The notes beneath the pieces were generated by a model. The model was not told the origin of the DNA. It searched no databases and worked only from the letters and a program-made list of their open reading frames with translations. This document shows, piece after piece, positions 44,576 through 54,155 of a stretch of 64,000 nucleotides of DNA. Numbering within the stretch: position 1 is the stretch's first letter; every line of letters starts with the position of its first letter. The translations under genes and the position numbers were made by a program. The DNA is from Thermocaproicibacter melissae. GTDB lineage: Bacteria; Bacillota; Clostridia; Oscillospirales; Acutalibacteraceae. Location: the NCBI RefSeq assembly GCF_024498295.1, contig NZ_CP101827.1, positions 1,740,001 through 1,804,000 on the forward strand, in the 5' to 3' direction.

Positions 44576-44701
44576 ATTAAATGACAACGGAAGACATCAG
44601 CATCTGACTATTTTGAAAGTAATCCGATGACTTTTGTTGCAAATGTTTTGTGGAAAAGCGGTAGTCAATCTGCAACCAATTTTTGTGAGGAGATGAATGA
44701 T

Positions 44702-44953
44702 TTGAGACTGCGCAAACAGGCATTAGGCACTCGCAATTTGGTGGGCGCCCGCGTGGAAATGGCACGCAAAAATCAAGGCATGAAGCAGAAAGAATTGCTG
44801 GCTCAACTTCAAGTCAACGGTATTGACATGAACGCTTCCGGTCTTTCTAAACTGGAAGGACAAATCCGTTACGTAACGGACTATGAGCTTTCTGCTCTTG
44901 CTAACATTCTGAATGTTTCCGTTGACTGGCTTCTCGGAAGAGAAGAAAAGTAA
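44702..44953 (+). CDS. Small XRE-family DNA-binding protein
   Basis: Helix-turn-helix protein of 83 residues. The HTH_XRE fold reads LVGARVEMARKNQGMKQKELLAQL through DYELSALANILNVSVDWLLGREE, with NGIDMNASGLSKLEGQIRYV as the recognition region. It is the whole protein; no effector domain. TTG 44702 is eight bases after GAGGAG. ATG 44693 is immediately against that site and less likely. Common in this family of Clostridia; target unknown. Confidence 0.88.
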   Translation: MRLRKQALGTRNLVGARVEMARKNQGMKQKELLAQLQVNGIDMNASGLSKLEGQIRYVTDYELSALANILNVSVDWLLGREEK

Positions 44954-44971
44954 CGATCGCTTCATGTGAAA

Positions 44972-45008
44972 GGAACGCTCCGCATTCGCGGAGCGTTTGT
45001 TTTTTTGA
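44972..45008 (+). terminator. Terminator after the XRE gene
   Basis: Arms AACGCTCCGC (44974-44983) and GCGGAGCGTT (44988-44997), loop ATTC, then TGTTTTTTTG. Confidence 0.93.
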
Positions 45009-45113
45009 AGTTTCAAGCTGTTATCATACACGAAATATTCGCAAATAGTAAATTTTGGATAATGTCAATATTGGTGTAAAGACATTGTAGCGCTTTTCTA
45101 CCATCTAGTCAAC

Positions 45114-47732
45114 TCATCCTGCAATCAGTTTTTTCCGGGAGGTTTTGCGATACTCTGCTCGGATGCGCAGAACGGCCTTTTCCAGTTCGATGACCGCAAG
45201 CGGCGCAAGGGACAGAATCGCTACGACAAGCCATTCCGTCAGATTCAGCGCAGATGTTTTGAAGATTGCCCCGAGCGGAGGTATGGCGATGACAGCAGCC
45301 TGCATCAGGGTGCAAAGAATCGCCGCGGGAAGCAGCTTATGGTTCGGCGTAAGCTGTTTATCAAACACAGAACGCTCTGTGCGGACATTAAAGGTATGCA
45401 CAACCTGTGAGAGGCTCAGGACTGCAAATCCCATCGTTCTGCCCACAATCGGCGAACCGGGGGCAACGTCGAAAAAGACTCTGCCGATGCTGTACGCCAG
45501 CAAAGAAAGCGCACCGATGAGGCAGCCTTCGACGACGATATTGTACGCCATTCCTCCGGAGAAGATACTTTCGCCGCGCCGAACCGGTTTGCGGTCCATA
45601 ATGCCGGGGTCAAGCGGCTCCACACCGAGGGCAAGCGCAGGCAAAGAATCCGTGACGAGGTTCACCCACAAAAGCTGAATTGCCGCAAGCGGCAGCGGAA
45701 GCCGAAGCAGGAAGCTGACAAAAACAGCTAAGATTTCGCCGATATTGCAGCTCAGCAGGAAATGTACCGTTTTGCGGATATTATCATAGATGCCGCGTCC
45801 CTCCCGCACGGCAGCGACAATTGTCGCAAAGTTGTCGTCCGTCAGAATCATGTCCGCAGCAGATTTTGCGACTTCGGTTCCGCTTTTGCCCATGGCACAG
45901 CCGATATCCGCTGCGCGCAGAGCAGGTGCGTCGTTGACGCCGTCGCCCGTCATGGCGACGACTTCCCCGTGTGACTGGTAGGCCCGTACAATACGAACCT
46001 TATGTTCCGGCGATACGCGCGCAAATACGCTGTAATCATAGATTTTCCGTGCCAACTCTCCATCCGACATACGGTCAAGCTGTGAGCCGGAGAGAACCTC
46101 TCGGGTACTTTTCGCGATGCCGAGCTTCATGGCGATGGCCGCAGCGGTTGCCGCATAGTCGCCGGTAATCATGACCGGGCGGATGCCGGCCCTTTTGCAG
46201 GTCTCCACAGCAGCGGCAGCTTCCGGACGCGGCGGGTCTTCCATGCCGATTAGCCCCGCGAATATCATATCCCGTTCCGCATCTTCTGCTTTTGCGGGAA
46301 GCGTATCCAGCTTGCGGTATGCGACACCGATAACACGCAGGGCTTTCGACGCCATGATATCATTCTGCCGCGGTGCTGCACCCGAAACACAGAGCGGGAA
46401 AAGCAGGTCCGGCGCTCCTTTTGTTACCGCGAGATACCCGCCTCCCTCCATACGGTGGATGGTCGTCATGCGCTTGCGTGTGCTGGAAAACGGCACTTCC
46501 ATGACACGGCGGTATTTGTTTCGGTCGTGCAAATAATCCGACGGGGAGACCGCTCTTACGATTGCGGTTTCCGTTGGGTCGCCCCGGATACTGCCTTTCG
46601 GCGTAATTTCACAGTCGGTGCAAAGTGCAGCGAGGCGCAGAAGGCGTTTTGCTTCCGGAGAACCGAGCGCCAGCTCCCCTTCCGCATTGCGAAGTTCCGC
46701 CACCGTCATGCGGTTCATGGTGAGCGTTCCCGTTTTGTCGGAGCAAATCACGCTTGCGCTGCCGAGCGTTTCCACGGCAGGCATACGCCGCACAATGGCA
46801 CGCTTTGCTGCCATGCGTCGGACGCCGATGGAAAGCGTAATGGTAACGACGGCAGGCAGCCCCTCCGGAATAGCCGCTACGGCAAGGCTAATGGATATCA
46901 GGAACATTTCAAGCGGGGGAACATGCTGAATCAAACCCATAACAAAGATGGCAAAGCAGATAACAAGTGCGCCGATGCCAAGGTATTTTCCCGTCTGTGC
47001 CAGTTTTCGCTGGAGCGGTGTCTGAGGCGGCGTCTGACTGCCTATCATTCCGGCAATCCGACCCACCTGCGTATGCATGCCGGTTTCCGTCACAATTCCT
47101 TTGCCGCGGCCTCCCGTTACGGCAGTAGCGGAAAACAGCAGATTACGGCAATCCCCGATGGGCGTTTTGGGCGGCAAAACGATGTCAGCGACTTTGTGCA
47201 CGGGCAGGCTTTCCCCCGTTAACGCACTTTCCTCTACCTGCAAGTCATACGATTCCGTAATCCGCAAATCGGCAGGAACCAAGTCGCCGGCCTTGAGAAC
47301 TACCAAGTCGCCGGGTACGAGCTTCGAGGCATCAATGACGACTTCTTTTCCGTCCCGCACCACATGGGCCGTGGGGCTGGACATCTTCCGAAGCGCCTCA
47401 ATCGCACGTTCCGCGCGGCTTTCCTGAATCACTCCGATAATCGCATTGACCGTTACAATCGCAAGAATGATAATGGAATCGATGTAATCGCCGTCTTGCT
47501 GCCAATAAGAAACAGCGAATGAAATTGCCGCAGCCACCAGCAGGATGATAACCATGAAGTCGCAGAACTGCGCCAGGAAGCGGACAAAGAGGTTTTGTTT
47601 CTTTGGCGGGGTCAATTCGTTTGCACCGTATTCCCGCAAACGTCTTTCCGCCTGTCTGGCGGACAGCCCGACCTTCGTGCTGGTGCTCAGCCTTTTTGCG
47701 CATTCCTCTACGGTCAGGTTCTGCCAATCCAA
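45114..47732 (-). CDS. Calcium-transporting P-type ATPase (P2A/P2B-like)
   Basis: Membrane cation pump of 872 residues. Order: N-terminal cation-ATPase domain (VEECAKRLSTSTKVGLSARQAERRLREYGANEL), actuator TGES, helix 4 PEGLPAVVTITLS, phosphorylation site DKTGTLTMNRM, ATP-binding KGAPD, hinge TGDGVNDAPALRAADIG, then C-terminal helices with NLVTDSLPALALG. The PEGL motif in helix 4 and NLVTDSLPA in helix 6 are those of Ca2+ pumps (LMCA1-like). TTG 47732 is the start, with GGAG ten bases upstream. Single-gene unit divergent from the PAP2 gene. Confidence 0.94.
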   Translation of the reverse strand: MDWQNLTVEECAKRLSTSTKVGLSARQAERRLREYGANELTPPKKQNLFVRFLAQFCDFMVIILLVAAAISFAVSYWQQDGDYIDSIIILAIVTVNAIIGVIQESRAERAIEALRKMSSPTAHVVRDGKEVVIDASKLVPGDLVVLKAGDLVPADLRITESYDLQVEESALTGESLPVHKVADIVLPPKTPIGDCRNLLFSATAVTGGRGKGIVTETGMHTQVGRIAGMIGSQTPPQTPLQRKLAQTGKYLGIGALVICFAIFVMGLIQHVPPLEMFLISISLAVAAIPEGLPAVVTITLSIGVRRMAAKRAIVRRMPAVETLGSASVICSDKTGTLTMNRMTVAELRNAEGELALGSPEAKRLLRLAALCTDCEITPKGSIRGDPTETAIVRAVSPSDYLHDRNKYRRVMEVPFSSTRKRMTTIHRMEGGGYLAVTKGAPDLLFPLCVSGAAPRQNDIMASKALRVIGVAYRKLDTLPAKAEDAERDMIFAGLIGMEDPPRPEAAAAVETCKRAGIRPVMITGDYAATAAAIAMKLGIAKSTREVLSGSQLDRMSDGELARKIYDYSVFARVSPEHKVRIVRAYQSHGEVVAMTGDGVNDAPALRAADIGCAMGKSGTEVAKSAADMILTDDNFATIVAAVREGRGIYDNIRKTVHFLLSCNIGEILAVFVSFLLRLPLPLAAIQLLWVNLVTDSLPALALGVEPLDPGIMDRKPVRRGESIFSGGMAYNIVVEGCLIGALSLLAYSIGRVFFDVAPGSPIVGRTMGFAVLSLSQVVHTFNVRTERSVFDKQLTPNHKLLPAAILCTLMQAAVIAIPPLGAIFKTSALNLTEWLVVAILSLAPLAVIELEKAVLRIRAEYRKTSRKKLIAG

Positions 47733-47823
47733 TGTTCATCATCTCCAGTTTTTAATTATGTATATTCGCATTGGACATAAAATATGGTATAATAAGCGGT
47801 ATAAAGACTGCGGAGGATGACGT

Positions 47824-48321
47824 ATGGACGTAACAATTTTGAATTATGTGCAGGATCACTGCCATAACCGATTCACGGATTTCATTTTCACTCTCCTCTC
47901 ACGGTTGGGAAACGGCGGCGCGGTTTGGTTCAGTTTTGCACTTTACCTTATTGTTTTTCCCCATCAACGCCAGCAAGCGCTGATGCTTTGTTTTGCTCTT
48001 GCACTTTCGCACCTCATCAGCCAAATCCTAAAACCGATTATCGGGCGCCCCCGCCCGTTTGTGACATATCCCGGCAAAACACTTCTCATCCATACCCCGA
48101 GCGGATACTCGTGCCCATCCGGTCATTCTGCAACCTCGTTTGCAGCAGCCACCATTCTTTGCTTGGCCGGAAAACAGTTTGCCATTGCCGCGTTCTTTCT
48201 AGCGTTCGGCATCGCCTTCTCAAGGGTATTTCTCTTTGTCCACTACCCTTCCGACACACTGATTGGTGCAGGACTCGGTGTTGCGTGTGCTTTTCTCATC
48301 ATGCTGTTATATCAATTCTGA
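47824..48321 (+). CDS. PAP2-family membrane phosphatase
   Basis: Integral membrane lipid phosphatase of 165 residues. The three signature motifs are all present: KPIIGRPRP, PSGHSATS, and SRVFLFVHYPSDTLIGA. About five helices; active site outside. Likely removes phosphate from undecaprenyl diphosphate or a similar lipid. GGAGG lies eight bases before ATG 47824. Confidence 0.94.
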   Translation: MDVTILNYVQDHCHNRFTDFIFTLLSRLGNGGAVWFSFALYLIVFPHQRQQALMLCFALALSHLISQILKPIIGRPRPFVTYPGKTLLIHTPSGYSCPSGHSATSFAAATILCLAGKQFAIAAFFLAFGIAFSRVFLFVHYPSDTLIGAGLGVACAFLIMLLYQF

Positions 48322-48340
48322 ATTTTCAATTTCCCTTTCT

Positions 48341-48367
48341 GCCGCGCTTTTGCGCGGCTTTTTTTTG
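48341..48367 (+). terminator. Terminator after the PAP2 gene
   Basis: Arms GCCGCGC (48341-48347) and GCGCGGC (48352-48358), then a 7-9 base T-run. Confidence 0.92.
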
Positions 48368-48477
48368 CGAAACTTTTCCGAGAGACACAAGATATAAACA
48401 ATCTTTTCTTTTTTACCGATTATTTTGCGGTTATTCTAAATTTGCATTAAATTGGAAGAAAAATCCCCATTTTTCTA

Positions 48478-48506
48478 TTGATTTTGCAAAAATATTGGAA
48501 TAAAAT
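48478..48506 (+). promoter_or_regulatory. Promoter of the DUF6514-like gene
   Basis: TTGATT (48478-48483), 17 bases, TAAAAT (48501-48506). Confidence 0.75.
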
Positions 48507-48563
48507 AGAAGTACTTTATCACCTATTTGTGAATATTTTTCACTGAAAAGAGGAGGCGGAACT

Positions 48564-48824
48564 TTGGTAAAGTTTGTTGGCAATGCAGACATTCCGGGGG
48601 TGAATGTCAAATATTTTGTGTTTGGAAATCGGAGAAAAGGCTATAGTATCCGAATTGTCGAAAACAACGTGAATAGCGCGAACTGTTTTGTTTCGTCTAA
48701 ACTTTCTGAAACGCTTGACATTGCATACATGCTCCGAAGGTGCTCCGTTTTCCCTGAGAATTTACCCGAAATTATGGAAGATTTGCGTTATGCAGCCATG
48801 CAGGAAATTATGTGTCAATCATGA
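48564..48824 (+). CDS. DUF6514-like small protein, unknown function
   Basis: Protein of 86 residues. The core YSIRIVENNVNSANCFVSS...AYMLRRCSVFPENLPEIMEDL resembles the DUF6514 family of Clostridia (a short beta-hairpin region then a helix with a LxxxCxVxPxxL motif). Soluble, no signal or membrane segment. Start TTG 48564 follows GAGGAGGCGG. Own promoter and terminator. Function unknown. Confidence 0.75.
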   Translation: MVKFVGNADIPGVNVKYFVFGNRRKGYSIRIVENNVNSANCFVSSKLSETLDIAYMLRRCSVFPENLPEIMEDLRYAAMQEIMCQS

Positions 48825-48852
48825 ACTACACTAAACTTTCTACCCCGTATAA

Positions 48853-48884
48853 CAAAGGTGTCCGGCGTAAGCCGGACACCTTTG
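48853..48884. terminator. Bidirectional terminator between DUF6514-like and LysR genes
   Basis: Fourteen-base perfect arms (48853-48866 and 48871-48884), loop GTAA, between converging genes. Confidence 0.88.
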
Positions 48885-48890
48885 TTGTGT

Positions 48891-49781
48891 TTATGGGCAG
48901 TTTTCCGGTTTTCCAACACCGGAGCGGAACAAGTCTACGAATCGGCGGGCAAGCGGCGACAAGTAGCGCCCTTTTTCCCAAATCACCGCAATTTGCGTCA
49001 CGAGACGTTCACATTGAATGGTGCGGCAAATCAGCCCATGCGGGTTAAGGACGGTAAGCTCAGAAAGCGGAAGAATTCCCACTCCAAAGCCCTTCATGGC
49101 CCATGTGTAGGTTGTACGGGCATCGTCATTCAAACAGCAGATGTTGAGCGGAAGCCCCTTTGAAGCAAACGTCTCGCGAATCAGTCCCTCAAACCTGCGG
49201 TAAAGAATCAGCGGATGGCGGGAAAGTTCCTCCAGCGTTACACCGTTTTCTCCGCCGAGCGAACGCTCGGGCGTAGTGACCGCAGCCATCGGTTCGGGCC
49301 GCGAGAAGCAACAGTGAAACCGCTCTGCCTGAAATGGAGTTCTCACCACGCCAAGGTCGATGATTCCCTTTTCCAGCATTTCAATAATTGCGTATGTATT
49401 CCCTTCATGGATTTCAAAACGCACTTCTGGGTAATCCTTCGTGAAAGCCAGCATCTCCGGGCAAGGCACCGTTCCGCCGGAGGAGGACACGGCACCGATG
49501 GAAAGCACCCCGTGCATTCCTTTGCCGAAGCTCTCCGCCTCACGCACTGCGGAAGCCGCCATGTCTAGAATCTGTTTTGCCCTGCGGCAGAACAGCTCAC
49601 CGGCATCGGTCAGTTCCACACCGTGCGGGCCGCGCTTCAGCAAAAGAACCCCCAGCTCATTTTCCAGTATGGCAAGCTGATGGCTCAGCGGCGGCTGTGC
49701 AATGTGCAATTTCTGCGCTGCTGCGGTAATCTGCCGCTCCTCCGCGACCGTTGTAAAATAGCGCAACTGCTTCAGAGTCAT
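48891..49781 (-). CDS. LysR-family transcription regulator
   Basis: Regulator of 296 residues. N-terminal winged helix MTLKQLRYFTTVAEERQITAAAQKLHIAQPPLSHQLAILE; the remaining ~220 residues form the two-lobed effector domain (LSIGAVSSSGGTVPCP, DLGVVRTPF). ATG 49781 is chosen because GGGGAA lies five bases upstream (inside the longer reading to 49793). Divergent from the ABC exporter genes, which it probably controls along with itself. Effector unknown. Confidence 0.94.
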   Translation of the reverse strand: MTLKQLRYFTTVAEERQITAAAQKLHIAQPPLSHQLAILENELGVLLLKRGPHGVELTDAGELFCRRAKQILDMAASAVREAESFGKGMHGVLSIGAVSSSGGTVPCPEMLAFTKDYPEVRFEIHEGNTYAIIEMLEKGIIDLGVVRTPFQAERFHCCFSRPEPMAAVTTPERSLGGENGVTLEELSRHPLILYRRFEGLIRETFASKGLPLNICCLNDDARTTYTWAMKGFGVGILPLSELTVLNPHGLICRTIQCERLVTQIAVIWEKGRYLSPLARRFVDLFRSGVGKPENCP

Positions 49782-49802
49782 GGTATTCCCCATTTCATAG
49801 GT

Positions 49803-49817
49803 ATACTTTTTTCGTAT
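49803..49817. promoter_or_regulatory. Possible LysR-type binding site
   Basis: ATAC-N7-GTAT at 49803-49817 fits the T-N11-A pattern of LysR sites. It lies between the LysR start codon and its minus-strand -10 box TATAAT (49818-49823). A plus-strand TATAAT for the exporter is at 49863-49868. Confidence 0.45.
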
Positions 49818-49897
49818 ATTATACCATGAATTTTAGTATTTCCAATATATCTCGGATGCGGGTATAATAGCTTTTGTATCATAATGGGGTGAATTTT

Positions 49898-51628
49898 GTG
49901 GGGAAACTTCTTGTTTACTTAAAAAAATACCGAAAAGAGTGCATTATCGGACCAATTTTTAAATTTCTCGAGGCTTGCTTTGAGCTTTTGCTGCCAACGA
50001 TTATGGCGACGATTATCAATGAGGGCGTTGACCAAAAAGACGCGAACTATGTACTGCAAAAGGGCGGCCTTATGATTCTGATGGCGGTGTTCGGGTACGG
50101 CTGTGCGCTCGTCTGCCAATACCTTGCGGCGCACGCTTCCCAGGGCTTCGGAACCGACCTGCGCAACGCCGTGTTTGAACGGATTCTCTCCTATTCGTTC
50201 AAGCAGTCCGATAAATTCGGCGCACCGACGCTCACAAACCGCATCACAAACGATATCAACCAGCTTCAGGTGTTCGTTGCCATGATGATTCGCCTGATGA
50301 TTCGCGCGCCGTTTATCTGCATCGGCTCCATCATCATGGCGTTTTTTCTGGACTGGCACCTTGCGCTGATTCTGCTTGCTGCCACGCCGGTGTTGGCGGC
50401 AATTATCTGGTTTATTACCTCCAAGACCGCGCCGCTGTACCGCAGCTACCAGAAAAAGCTCGATTCGCTCGGCTCTGTTCTTCGGGAAACTCTCTCCGGC
50501 ATCCGCGTCATTCGGGCGTTTTCCAAAACCGAGCAGCAGACGGGCCGCTTCCGTGCATCGAATGACGACCTGACGGAAAACGGCCTCGCCATTGCCCGAA
50601 TTTCATCTCTGTTCAACCCGATGACTTCGATGGCAGTCAATCTCGTGATTATTGTGCTCCTTTGGCAGGGAAATATCCGGATTCAGTTCGGCAATCTTTC
50701 GCAGGGGCAGATCATTGCGTTCATCAACTACGCGAACCAGATCCTTCTGGCGCTGCTCGTTGTCTCCAACCTAATTCTTATCATTACGAAATCCATGGCC
50801 TCCGCCGCACGCATCAACGAAATTTTGGACACACTGCCGGATATGCAAAGCCCTGCTGTGGAGCCTTCGGAAAATCCCGACGCGCCGGCAATCGAGTTCC
50901 GAAATGTATCGTTCGGGTATCACAAAACCGGCGAGCACGCACTCGAAAATATCAATCTCACGATTCGGCGCGGCGAAACCATTGGCATCATCGGAGGGAC
51001 AGGCTCGGGGAAATCCACCTTTGTGAGCCTGATTCCTCGCTTTTACGACGTAACCTCGGGAACCGTTCTTGTCAACGGAGTGCCGGTGGAACAGTATCCG
51101 CTTGAAAAGCTGCGCGCAAAAATCGGCATGGTGCCGCAGCATGCGCTTCTCTTTACCGGAACCGTGGCCGAAAACATCAGCTGGGGGTACCCAAACGCCA
51201 GCCGCGAAGCCGTAGAGAAGGCGGCAAGAATCGCGCAGGCCTCGGAATTTATTGAAAAACTGCCGGAGGGCTATGACTCCAAAGTAGAGCGCGGCGGAGC
51301 GAACTTTTCCGGCGGGCAGCGCCAGCGCCTGACCATTGCTCGTGCGCTTGTTTCCGACCCGGAAATTTTGATTCTGGACGACGCCTCCAGTGCGCTTGAT
51401 TTTCTCACCGACGCAAACTTACGCAGGGCTATTCGGGAAAACAGCAGGACGCAAACGGTTCTTCTTGTGTCGCAGCGCATCGGCATCGTCCGAGATGCAG
51501 ACCGGATTCTCGTTTTTGATGACGGAGAAATCGTAGGCATCGGCACGCACCGCGAGCTGATGCAGAACTGCGAGACATACCGCGAAATCTGCCTATCCCA
51601 GATGACGGACGAGGAGGCGATGAAATGA
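49898..51628 (+). CDS. ABC exporter half-transporter, degenerate ATP site subunit
   Basis: Membrane-ATPase fusion of 576 residues: six-helix exporter domain (about 10-310), then nucleotide-binding domain. Walker A GIIGGTGSGKSTFVSL, Q-loop MVPQHALLFTG, signature FSGGQRQRLTIARAL, Walker B ILILDDASSALD. The residue after Walker B is Asp rather than the catalytic Glu, the mark of the non-canonical half of heterodimeric exporters (BmrC, TM287). GTG 49898, five bases after GGGGTGA, is preferred over TTG 49874. Overlaps the next gene by four bases. Exported compound unknown (drug or peptide/lipid). Confidence 0.93.
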   Translation: MGKLLVYLKKYRKECIIGPIFKFLEACFELLLPTIMATIINEGVDQKDANYVLQKGGLMILMAVFGYGCALVCQYLAAHASQGFGTDLRNAVFERILSYSFKQSDKFGAPTLTNRITNDINQLQVFVAMMIRLMIRAPFICIGSIIMAFFLDWHLALILLAATPVLAAIIWFITSKTAPLYRSYQKKLDSLGSVLRETLSGIRVIRAFSKTEQQTGRFRASNDDLTENGLAIARISSLFNPMTSMAVNLVIIVLLWQGNIRIQFGNLSQGQIIAFINYANQILLALLVVSNLILIITKSMASAARINEILDTLPDMQSPAVEPSENPDAPAIEFRNVSFGYHKTGEHALENINLTIRRGETIGIIGGTGSGKSTFVSLIPRFYDVTSGTVLVNGVPVEQYPLEKLRAKIGMVPQHALLFTGTVAENISWGYPNASREAVEKAARIAQASEFIEKLPEGYDSKVERGGANFSGGQRQRLTIARALVSDPEILILDDASSALDFLTDANLRRAIRENSRTQTVLLVSQRIGIVRDADRILVFDDGEIVGIGTHRELMQNCETYREICLSQMTDEEAMK

Positions 51629-53370
51629 AAAAGACTTTTTTGCGATTATTCCAATACGTCAGTCAGTACAAAGCCTCCCTGCTTCTTGCCGCATTCAGCG
51701 CACTCGTCAGCTCGGTGTGCGCGCTGTTCGCCCCGTTGCTGGTCGGGCGGGCAATCGACGACATGGTAAATGCCGAAGGCAGCCGTTTGGAATCGGTGAC
51801 GCACGTGCTTCTGCTCCTTCTGCTTGTTTACTTCAGCTCGAACTTCTTTCTATGGCTTCTCAACTACCTGACGAACAAAATCTCCTACCGTACGGTCAAC
51901 CGCCTGCGCCGCTCCCTGTTTGACAAGCTGAATACCCTTCCGCTCGAATTCTACGACCGAAACGCACGCGGCGATACGGTGAGCCGCTTCATCAACGACG
52001 TTGACATCATCGCAGACGGCCTTCTGCAGGGCTTTATGGCACTTCTGCAGGGCGTGTTCACCATCTTGGGCGCCATTGTATTCATGCTCACTCTGAACCC
52101 GTGGATGACTTTGATTGTCATTCTTTCCGCCCCCGCCTCCTTCTTTACCGCGCGGTTTATCACCACACATTCCCAGAAGATGTTCAAGGAGCAGGCGTCC
52201 TGCCTCGGCGAACTGAACGGCTATGCGGAGGAAATCATCGAAGGGCACAAAGTTGTTAAGGCCTTCCGCTATGAGCCGCGCGCGATGGAAAAATTCCGCG
52301 AGATTAATGCAAGGCTGTATGAAACCGGCGTGAAGTCCCAGTTTATTTCTTCGCTCTCCAATCCATCCACCCGTGTGGTCAACAACATTGCTTACACGGT
52401 TGTAGGCGTTTTCGGCAGTCTTGCCGCTATCCGCGGCGAACTGACCGCTGGCGGCATTTCGAGTTTTCTGATTTACGCCGTGCTTTTTGCAAAGCCGTTC
52501 AACGACATTACCAACGTGCTTGCGCAGATGCAGTCTGCCGCAGCATCGGCACAGCGCGTTTTCCGCATCCTCGACCTGAAACCCGAAATCCCGGACCCCG
52601 AACCTGCGGTGCATCTTGAAAGCTGTAGCGGCCATGTGGAATTCCGCGATGTATCATTCTCCTACACGCCCGACCAAAAGCTGATTGAGCACTTCGACCT
52701 TGACGTTGCGCCGGGCAGCAGCATTGCCATTGTGGGCCATACGGGGGCCGGCAAAACGACACTGGTAAATCTTCTCATGCGCTTCTATGACGTTCAAGCG
52801 GGAGAAATTCGCATTGACGGCGTTGATATCCGCAGAATGAAGCGCGACGACCTGCGTTCCCTGTTTGGCATGGTTCTGCAGGACACATGGCTGTTTGACG
52901 GCACCATCCGGGAGAACATCGCTTATGCAAAGCCGAATGCGACCCTCGAGGAAGTTATCCGCGCCGCCAAAGAAGCCGGTGCCCACGGGTTCATCCGCCG
53001 CCTTGAAAACGGCTACGACACCGTGATTTCCGCCGAAGGCGGCAACATTTCTGAGGGACAGAAACAGTTGCTGACCATCGCCCGCGTCATGCTGGCAAAT
53101 CCGCCCATGCTGATTCTTGACGAAGCGACAAGCAACATTGACACCTACACGGAGGTAAAGATTCAGAAAGCCTTCTCCGCCCTGACCGAAGGAAGAACAA
53201 GCTTTGTAATTGCACACCGGCTTTCCACCGTATTGACAGCCGACAAAATTCTTGTCATGGATCACGGCCGCATTGTGGAAAGCGGAACACACGAGGAGCT
53301 CCTTCAAAAAAACGGAAGCTATGCGAAACTCTACAACAGTCAATTCCGCCAAATGAATTCTCCAGAATAG
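51625..53370 (+). CDS. ABC exporter half-transporter, catalytic subunit
   Basis: Partner of the preceding protein, 581 residues, same layout. Walker A AIVGHTGAGKTTLVNLLMRF, Q-loop MVLQDTWLFDGTIRENIAYA, Walker B LILDEATSNID with the catalytic Glu. Its signature is altered (ISEGQKQLLTIARV instead of SGGQ), which faces the partner's Asp site, as in TM288/BmrD. So the pair has one full and one degenerate ATP site. ATGA overlap with the upstream stop. Confidence 0.93.
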   Translation: MKKTFLRLFQYVSQYKASLLLAAFSALVSSVCALFAPLLVGRAIDDMVNAEGSRLESVTHVLLLLLLVYFSSNFFLWLLNYLTNKISYRTVNRLRRSLFDKLNTLPLEFYDRNARGDTVSRFINDVDIIADGLLQGFMALLQGVFTILGAIVFMLTLNPWMTLIVILSAPASFFTARFITTHSQKMFKEQASCLGELNGYAEEIIEGHKVVKAFRYEPRAMEKFREINARLYETGVKSQFISSLSNPSTRVVNNIAYTVVGVFGSLAAIRGELTAGGISSFLIYAVLFAKPFNDITNVLAQMQSAAASAQRVFRILDLKPEIPDPEPAVHLESCSGHVEFRDVSFSYTPDQKLIEHFDLDVAPGSSIAIVGHTGAGKTTLVNLLMRFYDVQAGEIRIDGVDIRRMKRDDLRSLFGMVLQDTWLFDGTIRENIAYAKPNATLEEVIRAAKEAGAHGFIRRLENGYDTVISAEGGNISEGQKQLLTIARVMLANPPMLILDEATSNIDTYTEVKIQKAFSALTEGRTSFVIAHRLSTVLTADKILVMDHGRIVESGTHEELLQKNGSYAKLYNSQFRQMNSPE

Positions 53371-53443
53371 CTTTACATGTTATTTTTTGGAATATATAAT
53401 TGAAACAGGTATAATAGGTGCAAAATGAAAGGGGCGGAAATGG

Positions 53444-53998
53444 ATGGCTCAATACATCGACAAGATGCTTGTCCCAAGCGTCGGTATCATTCGACACATT
53501 GTAGGCTTCGGCATGGGAGACCCTGGTTACAACGTGCTCGACACCCAGTCCAAAGACTATGTCCCTTGTGTCGTCTATTATTTTCGGCGCGGCATGGAAA
53601 AGCGCAGTGTTTCCGTTACGAAATATCAAGGAAAGTATTTTCTAGAATACTGTACTTACAGCAGTCTGGATGCCGTTCTGACCACACAAAAAAAGAGTTA
53701 CACACTTCGCACCGTAACACGCGATTTCCTCTTTGAAGCCGTAAAAGCCTACCGTGCTTACCGGCTGCTCTACAATGAATACCCCGGATTTCGGGAAGAC
53801 ATTTACGACGCGCTGAGACAAGGCATTGGCTGCGTCTACCTCGGCAGCCTCGGCAAAGACAGGACGCGGCTGATTGACCTGATGACACGTTCCGGTTTCC
53901 ATGTGACCTCATACAATTTCGACACGGTCACCACAAAAGAGGGCATCTGTGTTACTTTAGACGGCCTGTGCTTCCGGCCGGATGAAGTCATTCCCTAA
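53444..53998 (+). CDS. Conserved-looking protein of unknown function (184 residues)
   Basis: Not recognised. Soluble, mixed alpha/beta composition, no signal, helix-turn-helix or metal motif. Aromatic and basic residues are frequent (CVVYYFRRGMEKRSVSVTKY; VKAYRAYRLLYNEYPGFRED). The C-terminal third has short beta-like runs (GICVTLDGLCFRPDEVIP). ATG 53444 is 10 bases after AAAGGGGCGG, and a TATAAT at 53410-53415 suggests its own promoter after the exporter genes. It might be an accessory of the exporter only by proximity. Confidence 0.75.
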   Translation: MAQYIDKMLVPSVGIIRHIVGFGMGDPGYNVLDTQSKDYVPCVVYYFRRGMEKRSVSVTKYQGKYFLEYCTYSSLDAVLTTQKKSYTLRTVTRDFLFEAVKAYRAYRLLYNEYPGFREDIYDALRQGIGCVYLGSLGKDRTRLIDLMTRSGFHVTSYNFDTVTTKEGICVTLDGLCFRPDEVIP

Positions 53999-54106
53999 AG
54001 CGAACAAAATTCTGTGCGCCATATTGCTCCTGCAAAGAAAAATATTCCTGCTAATGTACCAACCATTTCGACCGATTTCTACTGATTTCCGCTAAATGAC
54101 TGCGAA

Positions 54107-54143
54107 AAAAGTGCAGGCACCCAAAATGGATGCCTGCACTTTT
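54107..54143. terminator. Bidirectional terminator
   Basis: Arms AAAAGTGCAGGCA (54107-54119) and TGCCTGCACTTTT (54131-54143) between the unknown gene and the NrdD-tail protein. Confidence 0.9.
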
Positions 54144-54155
54144 GTTGTCAGGAAG

